This document shows, in pieces, positions 36,051 through 48,929 of a DNA stretch of 64,000 bases (its first letter is position 1; each line of letters opens with the position of its first letter). This stretch comes from Tetrapyrgos nigripes (Eukaryota; Basidiomycota; Agaricomycetes; Agaricales; Campanellaceae). The DNA lies in assembly GCA_013368315.1 (NCBI GenBank), contig JAACJM010000129.1, positions 173,173-237,172 of the forward strand, read 5' to 3'. The translations under genes and the position numbers were made by a program. The notes below the pieces were generated by a model. It did no database searches, was not told where the DNA came from, and saw nothing but the letters and a program-made list of their open reading frames with translations.

Positions 36051-38398
36051 ATGAATATCGACGAACTCTTCAAGGTATGTGAGGAATTGGAGTTTCGAAG
36101 CATATCTGACTGCTTTTTAGGCCCCCAAGTTTTCTGCGGGAGGCAACAAACGGAAAATGCCCGACAATCCAACTCCCGAAATGCTCAAGAAAATGAAGAT
36201 GGATACAGGCGTGGCTGTTGTGAACCCAAGTACAACCAACAGCTCGTCCAATGCAAAAGGGAAGGCTCGAGCCACTGTGGAGGAAGTCGAAGACGAAGAT
36301 GACGCACCGTCACAAGATTTCGCGCCAGGTGGAGACGCAGACTATTTTGCTGAAGAAGACGACGAGGGAAGGTTCTTTGGTGGAGGATTGACTAGTGAAC
36401 AGAAGGAAATTCTGAATATTTTCGACAATGCAGGGGAAAGTGCTCTACAAGACGTGAGTGACGGTACGCGGTTTCCAGACAGTTCAATGTCGTACTCATC
36501 CCAGACTGAACTTAGACGGACGAGTTATCTGTAACCGGCATCCGTAGAACACTTCTCAAATTTGAACGAGCAGTGCATAAGAATCAAGACCAGCGTTCAA
36601 AATACCCCGACGACCCCACAAAGTGCGCACCTTACCTTTTATGATCATTCCGTTTCTGATGCACAATTTTCAGATTCATTGAATCTGAAGCTGACCTCGA
36701 CGCTGCAATCAAGTCATTATTGCCCTTGGCTCAAGTCCCTACCCTCGCTTATCCTGAACTGATTCGTTCCGAGACAGTCACTGTTCTCATTGGACTGCTT
36801 AGCCATGAAAACGCTGATATCGTCATTGACACAGTCGAAGTCATTCATGAACTGACAGACGAGGAGGTTGGAGATGAGGCAGAAGATGACGAAGACAACT
36901 TGGAGGCTCTCAAGACGTTAATTGACGCATTGGTGTGTTTCAACTGCATCCGGAGGGATGTATGTTTAATTCGTTTCGCAGTTAGAGAACTCTATCCTGG
37001 ATCTTCTAGTCGACAATTTGAAAAGACTGAATGAGGACGATGAATCTGATCGTCAGGGAGTTTTCCATATCTTGGGTTGGTCTTCAGATATTCTGTTTCT
37101 CTCTCATGTCCTGACAAAGCTATCCAGGTATCTTCGAAAATATACTCGGTTTTAATCCTCAGCTTTCTACTCAGCTTGTCTCGGGAACAACCATGTTACC
37201 CTGGCTTCTTCAACGCATTCAGTCTAAAGAGCACAATGAAAATCGCGGCTATGCTGCTGAAATTCTGTCAATTCTCCTTCAAGATAATCAGCCAAATCGG
37301 TTGGAACTTGGAAAGAATGACGGCATAGAAACACTTTTGAAAGTACTCTCAGTGAGTCTTATTCAACTCGTTTGACATGGTTGATGCTGAGGCGTCGTTA
37401 GCAATACCGTCGAAAAGACCCTTCCGATGCTGACGAAACGGAGTTCATGGAGAACCTCTTCGACACATTATGCTCAGCACTAGCGGAACCATCAAATAAG
37501 CAATTATTTGTCGATGCTGAAGGCCCTGATCTTATGGTTCTCATGATAAAGGAGAAATTAGAGTCGAAATCAAGGGCAATTAAAACCCTCGACTATGCCA
37601 TGTCAGGACCTTCAGGCACTGTCGCGTGTGGTGCGTTCATTGAAGCTTTAGGTCTGAAAACGCTGTTCTCTGCTTTCATGGGCAAGGTAAATACGTCGCA
37701 TTGTCAGAGTAACTCCTGACTGAGATATGTCCACAGGCTGCCAAGAAAGCAAAGGCTTCGGTGACCCCTCCTGCATCTGAGGAGACCTCACATATACTTG
37801 GGATCATCTCTTCCCTCTTCACCAATATCGCGTCAGATACCGTCGAACGCATACGATTATTAGCAAAATTCATCGAGAACGATTACGAAAAGGTCGACAA
37901 GTTGCTTGACATTCGTGACAGCGCCCTTTCACGTTTGAAGGTAACAGAGAGCGAGATAGCGACTCAAAAGAAGGTATGGTCAATCTCTTACCTTCCGGGA
38001 CGACAATTCACATTTGTCTTAGGAGTTACGTGCTGAGGGCGAAGAAGTCACAGAGGAAGATGAAGACCGTTGGTACTTGCAGAAGTCGGACGGTGGTCTG
38101 TTTACGCTACAGAGCGTCGATTATATCCTTGCTTGGATTGCAATGGAGGACGATGGAGTGAGTGTCTTAAACTTTCTCTTCGCTGCAAAAGGTTGACCCT
38201 TGACCAATCCAGATACGATCGCACCTTCTTCAAATGCTCAACCGAAAAAACCAATCGCTCAAGGACGTCGTCAAAACCTTGCGAATATCTCACGAGAATG
38301 CCGATGACGAAAGCAAGGACGGTGAACTATCACAGAAGGTGATTCTCGAGGGACTCATCGGTGCACTGGATCCCGAAAATACTGGCGGCACTTCATAG
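36051..38398 (+). CDS. Beta-catenin-like protein 1 (CTNNBL1), spliceosome-associated armadillo protein
   Basis: Ten exons (36051-36074, 36121-36453, 36516-36622, 36674-36932, 36982-37075, 37128-37351, 37402-37686, 37737-37973, 38023-38157, 38213-38398) give 627 aa. The N-terminus MNIDELFKAPKFSAGGNKRK is followed by an acidic stretch. The helical-repeat body has LLGLLSHENADIVIDTVEV-type sequence, ENRGYAAEILSILLQDN, and a coiled C-terminus with WYLQKSDGGLFTLQSVDYIL. CTNNBL1 is an atypical armadillo-repeat protein bound to the Prp19/CDC5L complex and absent from budding yeast. The first exon is only eight codons. Its stop codon is 9 bp from the convergent UTP15 stop, so the two mature transcripts almost certainly overlap in antisense. 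Confidence 0.93.
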
Positions 38399-38407
38399 CA
38401 AAATGGT

Positions 38408-40194
38408 CTACACTCCTATTACACTTTGTGAAGCTACAGATGAAAAAATCATATCTAAAGCTCCCCTGGTCCTTTGCAATTCCTTTTGAAAACGAAGCTC
38501 CGCCATAACCTTTTTTCTCAGCCGCAGGAAGAGTGTGTCGATAAGAGGGGATTGTCCCAGAATTGGAGTGTACATTTCTAGTTCACATTTAGCCCAACGA
38601 TAACGATAGTAGAGTACTGGGACTTACGTATCACAATTCCAGCAACGTCACAGACTAGTTCTCCAAAACGGGGATCGGTGACATGCTTGACGAGAAGTCG
38701 CAATATAGGTTCTAGTAGGACATCATCACGACCAGCCAAGGCAGTCCGTAAGCCATCTCGGTGTATAAGCTCTTGTATGAGAGAAAAAGTGGTAGTGGGA
38801 GGGACATGCTGTGCGCAGAGATTAAAATGGCTCAATCTGGATGTCAGAACTCACATACCTTGCGCAAGACGGAATCCAAAGCTGCTGAGTATTTGAAGCT
38901 CTTGAGAAGCTTATCATAATTCTTCAACCGTTTTGTCCGTTTGCTCTCTATCCTGAACTCATCCACTTCACCGAGGGGCTTGAATTTTGCCTTGCTCTTG
39001 ACTGTTCCCTTGCCAATCATCGGAAGGGAACCCCCAAGGAAGGATTCAAATGTGCCTGCACGAAGTACTGCGCTCGCAAGGACTGCATCACCAGACGTTT
39101 CCGAAGCCTTTGGATTTCGTCGTCGGACCGAAAGTGTACCATCAGTCATACCAGCCGCTATATGCGTTTCATCAGGCTGTAGAACTGCATGAACAATATT
39201 TTCAGAAGCAGAAAAGATACGATACATACAGATATGGCTAGACACAATATTGGTGCAGGGTATCTCATAGTATGTACCGTCTTGTAGGTACTAATGTCAT
39301 AGACCTTGACCATTTGGTCCAATCCTCCCGTAAGCAAGCGGCTAGCATTTGCGTTGAAAGCCAATGCAGTGACGGTCTTTTGGTGATTCGATAAAGCCCT
39401 TACACAGCGACCACCAGCTACGAGGTCCCACACACGGAGGATAGGACCTGCAGCAGATAGCACGACAGTGCCGGAAGGAAACATCAACACTTGCTCGACT
39501 GGAACATTACTGCCGCTGCTACTTCCCCCACCCATAACCATTTCACATTGTCCAGAACGAGAGTCGAACAATCTTGCCGTAGAGTCATAGGAACCAGTCA
39601 AGAATAGATGGGGATTAGATGTTGATGCTTGACCTGAACGGATATAGTCTGTGTGTGCAATAAAAGTCGTCACGCATGACTGTGAAGGCACATCCCAGAT
39701 TTTTGCGGTGGTATCGTCTGAACAGGAGAGTACTTGTGTAGGGGTTAAGGGTGAAAATTTGGCGACATGGACAGGTTGTTTATGTGAATCAAAAGTACGC
39801 AGTATGGCACGCGAATTGATGTCAAATATCTGGTAGAAAGAGTTATGCATTACAAGGTATAGAGAAAAAACAGTACGCATACCTGTACGAGACCAGTGTC
39901 GTCTCCGGCGACAAGTAAATTTCCGTCGGCGCGAATGTTGCCACTCCGAGCAACATCTTTGAAACGAGACACTGTCTTGGTTACTTTCTGAGTGCGAGGT
40001 GCGTATATTTGGACTCGACTAGCAGCAGTCACGGCATAACGATGTGGTTTTGAAGGAGAGAAGTGAACGGATGTGACTGGGGCATATTCTTTCACAAAGA
40101 CGGGATATCTGAACTGTCGCCAGTACCTTGACTCTGGGTTAGATTTGGACGAGGGTCTTGGGTGAGTTTTGACAACCACCGGCTGGTAGTCCAT
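38408..40194 (-). CDS. UTP15: U3 small nucleolar RNA-associated protein 15 (UTP15)
   Basis: Five exons (39883-40194, 39230-39829, 38859-39176, 38628-38808, 38408-38577) give 526 aa. The N-terminal part is a WD40 propeller: VTSVHFSPSKPHRYAV, VQIFDINSRAILRTF, HVAKFSPLTPTQVLSCSDD, KIWDVPSQSCV, LFLTGSYDSTARLFD and FNANASRLLTGGLDQMVKVYD. The UTP15 C-terminal helical domain starts KNYDKLLKSFKYSAALDSVL and ends in the typical RGALDMIFSSVA. UTP15 belongs to the t-UTP/UTP-A complex of the small-subunit processome, needed for pre-18S rRNA transcription and processing. An upstream in-frame ATG at 40302 exists, but the MDYQPVVVKTHPRP start is the conserved one. Confidence 0.93.
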
Positions 40195-40366
40195 TGCACA
40201 AAAATTTCCAACTCCGAGTCTGAGGGGGACTCGGACCGGCACGTTGAACACGTGATAGCGAGGAGATCGCAGATCGATTATCGAGAACAGGTTTTCCTTC
40301 AAAAAAGCTCCTCCCTTTCCATTCTTCTGTACTTTCTCCTCCTCTTGTATATCCTATCCATCCAAG

Positions 40367-41114
40367 ATGTTGTTGTACTCTGATATTATCACTGAGGACG
40401 AAATGTTCTCTGACGCTTTCCCTATGCATGTCTTCATTTATTGTGGCCAGTTCCTGATCCTCAACAAAGCTGCAGGAAACTCGTCGACGACATCGTTTAC
40501 GAGGTTAATTGCCAGTTGATCACCGTCAAGGCTGGTGAAGATGTCGACATCGGTCTGTTGCATCACTCCTCTTCGTCAATGTCGCTATCATTCACACTGA
40601 ACTAGGTGCAAACCCATCTGCTGAGGAAGCAGACGAAGGACTTGAGGAAGGATCAAAACAAGTCAACAACGTTGTCCACTCCTTCCGCCTCCAACCGACC
40701 TCCTTTGACAAAAAATCCTACCTGGGTTATCTCAAGGTAGCCAGAAATTATACTTCATCTGTATGCACTCTAACTCGGATTTCAGGGCTACATGAAAGCG
40801 GTAAAGGCCAAGCTTCCAGCCGACCGTGTCACAGCATTTGAGAGCGGCGCGCAAGCATTCGCCAAAAAAGTCATTGGCAACTTTAAGGACTTTGAATTCG
40901 TGAGTCTGAATTGCATTTCATCAAACTCTACTGACCTCTGTCTAGTACACCGGTGAAAGCATGAACCCTGACGGTATGGTTGCCCTTCTCAACTACAGGG
41001 AGGACGGAATTACTCGTAAGGTCTTCACTTCGTGCCACAGATCGATAGGCTCATGCTTTTCGTGCAGCCTACTTTACATTCTGGAAGGATGGTCTCAAGG
41101 AAGTTAAACTCTAG
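40367..41114 (+). CDS. Translationally controlled tumour protein (TCTP) homologue
   Basis: Six exons (40367-40425, 40476-40552, 40606-40736, 40786-40899, 40946-41015, 41068-41114) give 165 aa, within the usual 165-172 aa. The start [19 protein letters not shown], then [31 protein letters not shown] and [17 protein letters not shown] are standard TCTP sequence. TCTP is an abundant cytosolic protein tied to growth, translation and stress. The first intron (40426-40475) needs a GC donor (GCATGT): the only nearby GT donor gives the wrong frame. Start codons of TCTP and divergent UTP15 are 172 bp apart. Confidence 0.93.
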
Positions 41115-41254
41115 AGAGTTTGGATGAACTTATAGTTACTTACATATCATTTGTACCATTTTTCGTTCGAGGGGCTCTTTAATTTTTGTGCACGTGTGAA
41201 GGAAGACGCGAGTCGCGTCGAATTTCATTTCATTTCGTTTGGTCAACACGACAT

Positions 41255-44200
41255 ATGTCGAACCTGACCCCAGCACTTGCTGCCCTTGTCCACTCGCTGG
41301 TCCCGGCATCGAGAAACGACGAACGACTACACGATGAACTCGTTGCTCATTGTCAAGAAATATTGAACAGGTGTGACTTATATGACTTTGTAGCAAGGTG
41401 ATACTGAGGACTCGTAGTCGAATAGGTCAAGGCCATGAGCCCGACATTGGTCATTTGGCAGATCTAGTCAAACGACAACGCGAGTCCCTCTTCCTTGCTT
41501 CCTAGGCACCTGATAACACATTTCATGAACAGTATTGCACTCATCACCGTCTGGTTCTACTTCACTCAAATTCACCAATCTGCTTTCTCGCTTGCTGGAC
41601 CAGGTGCGCTTCAACTATTCCAAAATTTTCATTTCACTGAAACATCTTTAGCCTGTTCTATCCAGAAAACACTCTGCTGTCCATTTCCTCCAATCTCTGG
41701 CAGCATCGCGGCAGCATTCATCAACTGCACCTCCATTTCTTCCCTCCTTGGCACCTCCGCCTCCAGTCCGGTCCTCTCCCTCTCCATTAACATCACCAGC
41801 AGAACGATCACCACTACCGCAATCTAACGGAAAGTCAAAAGCTGAAAAGCTGCGCGAATATCGCCTTCAATCTGGTGATTCTTTGTCCTTCATTCAGATT
41901 TGCAACCCAGCTGATAAATGGCTAGGTCGTTCACATTTACCGGAGCATCTATTACTTCGTGATACGCTATATTTACTGCAGGGAATATCAGGGAAATATG
42001 TTCGGCTGTCATCTCATTCGGGAACGTCTGAGGACCAGCATACTTTGGAGTTTGTTGACCAAGGGGTGTGTTGCACACTTGATCACCTTTACATTCTTCC
42101 TGATCTTTGTGTAGAGATACATAATTTCCGGACCTACAAAGGCACTGATCCATCGCTTGTCAGAAGTAGGCTATCTCTACACCAGAGTGGATCAGTATGT
42201 ACGAGAACGAGAAGGTGCCCCAGGCGTTGGGATGATTGAACAAAGCCTGTGCCATCATCTGCAGACCAAACTTACCGAGTACTATCGACTAATAGCGGTC
42301 CTGGAATCACAAATGTCTTCACCCAATTCGTCTGATACAAATGACATTCGAGAGCAGGAAATTGGTCTTACGTTGCGACGGTTGGACGTTTGGATAAATG
42401 AGTGGAGGCTGAGGATGAGGATGATGAGTGTATGTGTGGAAGGTGCAAGAGGTGTGTGTCGATTTTGTTTCGTCAAAATGATGTCTGATTCGTTCACAAG
42501 AATCGCACGGAGGAGCCCTTGTCAATCTTATCCATAGTTATACTGATAATGGGGACCCTTTTGTTCGAAAATTCACTGACCAATTACTGGAAGAGGTGAG
42601 CTCTTGATAAAATCCGTCATTCGTTGTTGCTAACGAGTATCAGGTATCCAAACCATTCTTCGCAACATTACACAAGTGGCTATTCTCGGGAGAGTTATAC
42701 GACCCTTTTTCTGAATTCTTCGTGGGCATGGATCAAAGTTTGGCAAATGTCCAACCACTACATCCTTCTTCACTGGCCGGAGGCATCTACTCTCTAGCGG
42801 GTGACGGCTTTGCTACCCCAGATAATGATGACACCTGGGACCCAGAAGGCGGCTTGAAGCTATGGGAAGGCAAATACGACTTTCGAAAGGAAATGCTGCC
42901 CATGTTTGTCGGTGAAGCATTTGGTCGAAAGGTAAGATTTCTGCACATCGTTGGCGTTCATCCACCAATGACAACCCCAGATTTTCTCGACAGGGAAAAG
43001 TTTGAATTTTATTCGCTATAGCTGTCACGATCGGGACTGGGTCGCCACCAGAGAGAAAATGAGCAACACTGGTGGTTGTGAGTATCCCTCATGTTGCAGC
43101 GAGGATCCTACTTACCAAGATATAGCTCTGAAATATAGCGACATTGTAGGACTGGAAAGGTCCATTGACGCAGCATACTCCTTAGCCAGTCAGCGTCTTT
43201 TCGATGTCTTCTTGGAAAAGTTCAAGCTACTGGATCACTTGCGCGCCCTTAAGCAATACCTGTTACTTGGGCACGGTGATTTCGCAGATCGGCTCATGGT
43301 CGCACTAGGGTGCGTGCTTTTCTTTGGCAAGCACATCTTGTTTCTGACAGCTCGTTTAGACCAAGCCTGTCACGGCCCGCCAATGCACTCTTCCGACATA
43401 ACTTGACGGCGACCTTGGAGACTGCCATTCGTTCTTCCAATGCTCAAACCGACTCTCCCGATGTTCTCCGCCGATTGGATGCTCGAATGCTCGAGTACTC
43501 CCATGGAGAAATTGGTTGGGACGTTTTTACACTGGAATACAAAGTTGATGCACCCATCGACACAGTCATTGACCCCGACACCATGGTGAAATATCTTAAG
43601 CTGTTTAATCACCTATGGCAGATGAAACGGATAGAAGGTACTCTCAGTCAGAGCTGGATGAGGATTGCGGGTGGTGCGAGGACATTTCTGCGTATACCAG
43701 GTATGATTCCAATGCTTTCTATCCGACTGAGATTCTTTCCTTCTCATGACAAGGAATTCCAGAGCTCGATCCTTCATGGCATCAGATTCGAGTTGTCATG
43801 GCAGAGATGATACACCTCATACGCCAAATGCAAGCATATTGTCAGCTCGAAGTCATTGAATGTTCATGGAAAACGCTTGTCGAGTTTTTAAACAAGAGAG
43901 AAGGTGACTTGGACGCAATGATTGAGGCGCATAGATCCTATCTTGGTCGTCTGGTCAAAAAGATACTCTTGCTCACCTCAAAGTCGGGAAGAGAGGTAAG
44001 CATTCTAACGGTTGTCCTTGTAAAAGATGCCTAACTCGTGGACAGGAGCAAGTGCTCAACATAGTCAAAGACATATTTACCCTCATCCTGCAATTTAAAG
44101 ATGCAGTCGTATGTTCTTTTTCCCTCCTTCGCGTAGTTAAGCCTCACTATGAGCATCAGGATAATTTCTATAATTATTGTCTCTCTGAATCTGCTCGACG

Positions 44201-44511
44201 AGATCGTGCACTGGATACTGCAAGAGTAAGTCATGTCCTGGTTTCGCTTGGTTGAAGGAGCTAACCTCTAGTAGGGGTTGTACACCGGGCCTAGCGATGA
44301 CCCCAACACTTCGTTAGAAGAGTCTCTTCCTCGGTTGATGCGCCCAGTCCAAGAATACGGAACGCAGTTCTCTGAAAAAGCACAGTCACTTGTTCAGTAT
44401 TTGCAAGTACATTCAGACCTCGACTGCAGGTTTTTGGCTGTCCGTCTCAACTTTTCGGATTACTACCGCAACGCCGCCGCAAAGAAATCAGATACCCCGA
44501 AAACCGTGTAG
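41255..44511 (+). CDS. Gamma-tubulin complex component 3 (GCP3/Spc98/Alp6)
   Basis: About 15 exons. From 41652 onward the chain is clear: HLPEHLLLRDTLYLLQGISG, LSEVGYLYTRVDQYV, SLCHHLQTKLTEYYRLIAVL, TLRRLDVWINEWRLRM, SYTDNGDPFVRKF, FSTGKSLNFIRYSCHD, LDHLRALKQYLLLGHGDF, ARMLEYSHGEIGWDVFTLEY and LKLFNHLWQMKRIE follow the GRIP1/GRIP2 order of GCP3. The protein pairs with GCP2 and gamma-tubulin to nucleate microtubules at the spindle pole body. The first 400 bp are uncertain. MSNLTPALAALVHSLVP is a good start, and LKFTNLLSRLLDQPVLSRK is a good joining segment, but the exon between them (about 41410-41510) has several possible donors and phases. The end at 44511 is firm. Confidence 0.88.
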
Positions 44512-44714
44512 AATTGTTTTGTACATTTGTGGTGTCTTTTTGTGTGCTGTCTGTCAAATACTAAATTGTGCATGTACTCGTTTCTTGTCGTTAAATATAA
44601 GTATCGTATTAAGCAACTGCGTATGTGAAACCGGCCAAAGGTCAGACAATGGCATGCCTAAAGCAATTTTCCCCTGCTAAAGTAATTATTAAGTATAAGT
44701 ACACCGACATCATC

Positions 44715-46559
44715 CTAGAGCTCATCGTGGACATCCTGAGAAGCTTCTGGTGGTGCAGACTCATTGCCACCGCCAATGGGAACCTGGGCCTCTGTATCTT
44801 GAGGAAGAACGGCCTCGAGTGAGTTCTTGGCGTTCTCCTCGACGAATGCGATAAGGCTCTCCAATGACCTGTCTCCCTCATAGTCGAGGAATTCACGAGA
44901 ACCAGCGGGCTTGAACTTCAAGGTAGGGAAACCGGTGATACGGAATGGTGCTGAGGGAGGAAGATCGTTCTCGGTCGCTTCCATCTTGGCACTGTGCAGG
45001 TAATCGTTAGATAGGACCCTTAGCGCGAGTAGAACGTCAACTCACATAGTGATTTTGTCCTGGACAGCGGCATACTTCTCACCGAGCGAGTCCCAAGTGG
45101 GTTTAAGACGTTTGCAGTGACCGCACCTGTCATGACAAACATCGGTAAGACTGACGTTGACATGACAGCTAAAGACACGTACCAGGTAGCGTAGAATTCA
45201 ACAAAGACATCCTTGGAGTCATCGAGGACGACTTCATCGAATTGTTTGCCGACGAGGTTGAAAACAGCCTCGTCCTGAGAATCGGGTATAGGCTGACTCT
45301 TGAGCTGGGGCTCGAGTTCGCCTTTGACGAAAGCGCTGACCCATTCAGAGGCTGCGGCGGGTGTGAGCTCCTTGCTTTGGTCGAAGGGGTACTTGAGTTG
45401 CTGGGAGAGGTCCTGGATGACGAAGCCGGGCCATTTGGCTTCCATAAGGTTCAATGCCTTGGCGTGGTCACCGAACTTGATGCCATCAATCCAGACAAAG
45501 TTGAGCTTGGACTTGTACTCCTCAGCCAAGGGTTTGAAGCTGTTAAGGAGCTCATCCTTCTTCTCTTCCGTGGGGTCGAGGAAAATATAAGCCAAAGGCT
45601 TGCCGCTTTGAGCGTAAACCTGGTAGTTCTCCTGACTGACCTCGTCAATGATGGGGATGGAGAGGTCCTGTAACCACTCCTCAAGATCCTTGACTTCGAC
45701 ATCTGAGATGGGGAATGGATAAGGAACCTTGGGAGCGTCGAAGCTACGGTAGACAACGACGGCAGGGGGAGTGATTCCATCAGCGGCAATGACATCCGCA
45801 TCGGTGGTGACACCAAAGAGATAGTCATCACGGTGCTTCTCAGCAGTAGCGCTGAAAGCAGCGGCGGGAGCATCGGTAGAGGAGGCAAGGTAGGCGATGG
45901 CAACAAACTTGTCGGCCTTTTTGAATTCCTCGACGTTGGCCTGGGTAACTTGCGATACAGCAGGCAATGATTGTCTAGAGTGCAATATGGTGAATACTTG
46001 GTCTCATAAGGCATATATGACAACTCACTTGACCATGTAGCTGATAATACCATCTGCTTTCCTTGGTCCCGCGTAGTCAGCTGGAGTACCGTTCTTGAAC
46101 ACCTTGAGGGTTCTGGGGGGACATGGCATCAGACGTTGGTGCCTGTATTCTGTAAAAGAGTACCTACGGGTAGCCCTGAACACCCCATGCTTGGCAAAGC
46201 TCGGCCTGGTCGACACAGTCGACTTTAGCAAGCTTGATGTTCTTTTCCTTGAGAGCGGTAGCAGCCTCTTCATAATGAGGGGCCAGTGCTTTACAGTGGC
46301 CACACCTACAAACCAGTTAGCAGTTGCACGATTTTTACTGTTGCAGACCATGAACACACCAAGGTGCCTGTAAAACAAGGTTAGGACGAGCACACCGGGC
46401 GCGTCAAGAAAGACTTACAAAGAACTCGACCAAAACCAATGGTTCCGGGTTCACTTTTGCCTCAAAGTCGCTGGCGACGAGACTGATAACGTCTGAATCA
46501 TCAGCGGCGGTGGCACGAGAAAAGGCAAGGGCTAATGGGAGCAGAAAAGAAAGCCGCAT
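44715..46559 (-). CDS. PDI1: Protein disulfide isomerase with ER-retention signal
   Basis: Seven exons (46419-46559, 46360-46367, 46168-46305, 46029-46112, 45183-45974, 45046-45126, 44715-44991) give 506 aa. A signal peptide ([18 protein letters not shown]) is followed by two catalytic thioredoxin domains, each with a CGHC active site (residues 51-54 and 389-392). Two redox-inactive b domains lie between them, then an acidic tail ending in HDEL, an ER-retrieval signal. The enzyme forms and rearranges disulfides in secretory proteins. One exon is 8 nt long. An intron falls between TG and G of the Trp codon of WCGHC in both catalytic domains. Each b domain is identifiable by position and length only. 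Confidence 0.96.
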
Positions 46560-46764
46560 CGTGAAGGAGGAAATGCAAGTGAAAGAAAGATGGAATTCCG
46601 CTTTTTGTAATCTGACGCGAGTGACGTGTCAAGTTGCCTATACGTGTACATCGGTCCATTGTACAGCGAACTATTAGCAATCTTATGTCCTACTTATGGA
46701 GTATTCTATTCACAAGCCGAATGTCTGCTGTCCGAAGTTTCCGCATATACGCAAATGTCTAGTT

Positions 46765-47995
46765 CTACAAATTGTCCATGTCAAAATCACTTCCTTTCGC
46801 TCGACCACTGGTATACTGTCTCACGCCAGGTTGGAAGGGTCGTGGGGGTGGAAAGTCTGTCACTGGAAATGTATGTGGTCCAGCATTTGGAGGAGGTGAG
46901 GGTACTGTTACAGACATGAGTCAACTTGATTGAGGAAACAAATGTTTGAGTATTGCTTACTCTTTCGCTGCGGTCTAGGAGGAGCACCATTCGGACGAGG
47001 TGGTGGAGCAATATTACCGGCCGACAAAACTCGTGCTCTCGGATTTGCAGGAGGCGCTGGAGCCGCCGGGGGAGGTAGACTAGTTCGGGGTGAGGGAGTA
47101 CCTTCAGGCGGGTGACGGATGGCAGACGCAGGCGAACTGCCAATAACAGGAGGAGGTTTTCGCGCTGGTGGAGGTGGAGGCGCCTTGCCTAACGTTCCAG
47201 GCCCTGCACTAGTAGGTCTTGCCGGAGGCGGTGGAGGTGGTGCTCTACCCGGAAGAGTAGGCGGCGGAGGAGCTGTGCGAGCCGGTGCAGCACTACTTGG
47301 TCTTGCTGGGATGCTGGGAGGCGGCCGTGAAATAGGCGACGCTGGTGATGCGCTACGGGGTGGTATAGAAGGTGTTGCGCGAGCTGGGGGAGCCGGTGGA
47401 CGCGCGAAACCACTCGACCGTTCTGAGCTCGAAGTAGCTGCCGGTGGAGGTTTTGGGACTGCTCGTGTAGGTAAACTTGGAGCTGGACGATTAGGTGCTG
47501 CTGGTGCTGGTTTTGGTGGAGGGACAGCTCTTGATGGAGAGCTGGCCGGTGGCGGTACAGGTCGACCTGGTGGTAAACGAGGTGTTGCTGATGCTGGTGC
47601 TACTGGAGGCTGTGGGGATGGTTGTCGGTTAGGTATCGAGGGAGGTTTGCCTAATGTCGGGGCCTTGGCTATATCGTTCTTTGTTATACATATCGTTCCT
47701 TTCAATATTTCTTTGCATACTCACCCAGATTATTTTGGCCTGCTGGCTTCAGCTTGGGCATTCCACCTGCAAACAGCCCTCCTAGCTGCGGTGGTCCTCC
47801 AGCCATTGCGGCAGCTAATCCTCCACCACCGCCGCCGCCTCCTCCGCCTCCTCCTCCACCTCCACCGCCCATAGAGATACCTCCTCCTCCTCCTCCTGAT
47901 TTCTTGTCTACTTGTGGTGCACTTCGATCATTCGTTTCCGCTTTCTTGAGCCTCTTTCCAGCTTGAATTTGTGCTAGAAGTTCGCTAGAGGCCAT
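46765..47995 (-). CDS. WIP/verprolin-like actin-regulatory protein
   Basis: Three exons (47725-47995, 46961-47668, 46765-46904) give 372 aa. The N-terminus has a WH2 actin-binding motif (LLAQIQAGKRLKK, residues 6-18), then a long glycine run with a GGLFAGGMPKLKP segment. A Pro-rich body of about 230 residues with many PPPPPAR and APPPP blocks follows, then a short C-terminal region with FPPPRPFQPGVRQYTSG. WIP/verprolin proteins bind actin through WH2, profilin and SH3 proteins through the proline blocks, and WASP through the C-terminus, promoting Arp2/3-dependent endocytic actin. The proline body makes a long glycine-rich open frame on the opposite strand (47119-47874), which is a shadow. Confidence 0.85.
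47822..47871. repeat. GGN microsatellite coding for poly-glycine
   Basis: A run of CCN/GGN triplets encodes about 16-18 consecutive Gly residues of the WIP-like protein. The mixed third bases reduce but do not abolish slippage potential. Confidence 0.7.
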
Positions 47996-48231
47996 GAGTG
48001 AAGAAGATGAAATAGGATGCAAACAACAACAATAAATATAGCTGCGTAATAGCAAGCTTCGCAGACTGCGTTCCTCAAAGACAACAACAAAGGTTATGGA
48101 ATCTTAATCTGGTTATAGAGTTTGGAGTTACAACAAGCTCTATAAAGAGTCTCTTGGGAAAGCACTAGAGTACCAACTAGGATACACCGAATACTGTCCG
48201 CGTCAGACACATGTCCTCCGCAATTTCTCCG
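47996..48231. other. Short gap between WIP-like gene and host-gene remnant
   Basis: This 236-bp gap holds the promoter of the WIP-like gene and the 3' end of the truncated gene to its right. No other feature was recognised. Confidence 0.35.
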
Positions 48232-48929
48232 TTACCAGGGTGTAGGGGGCAATGGCCGAGATCCATGCTCGACAGAAGACATTCTTTGCGAACGGCGGTG
48301 CTGGATATCGTCCGAATAAACTGTATCACTGAGCTGTAAATCCACAGTCTCGGGGCTGAGCTCAAGAATAAATTCATGTCCCGAGTCAGATCGATCCGGA
48401 ATACCGGGAATCGTCGTGTTAGGATATGAGATGGTAGAAGGCGAAACCGACTTGGTCGTTGGCAGAGAGAACCGACTTCTGAGAGGAGGGCTGATGTCTA
48501 GCGTGCTTTGTTCACCCGATCCTCGTACCGCTGGGCTGGTTACGATGTACAACTGCGGACGTTCTCGTTCAGATGGAGCTTGCGCCTTCAGCCGTGTGGC
48601 CGTGACTACGCGCGACGACATTATGGAGTATGCATCCGATTTCCCCGTAGAGAGAGGCCTAGTAATCTCGTCGGGGAAACGGCGAGCAACCTCTATTGTG
48701 AGCCCGAGGGAATTGTTTGGATGATGTTTTAGCGAGGCTTCAACATCCGGCGCAAGCAGACTGGCTCTATTGCCCTTGAAGCTCTGAGGTGAATCTACCA
48801 AGTCCCTGGGTGATCCAGCAGGATCTTTAATAAGAACAGCGGAGTAAGGGTGGTCGAACATGATTACTGGTGGCGCTGCCGAGGGTGGGGATCTGACCTG
48901 ATGTGTCTGGAGTCTTTCCGGTAACGAAG

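Noticed and set aside
40139..40429. A minus-strand frame spanning the UTP15-TCTP gap
   Set aside because: It overlaps the TCTP first exon and the UTP15 start in a different frame and has no motif.
47119..47874. A 251-codon glycine-rich frame on the plus strand
   Set aside because: It is the complement of the proline-rich body of the WIP-like gene; the WH2 motif, splice sites and C-terminus support the minus strand.
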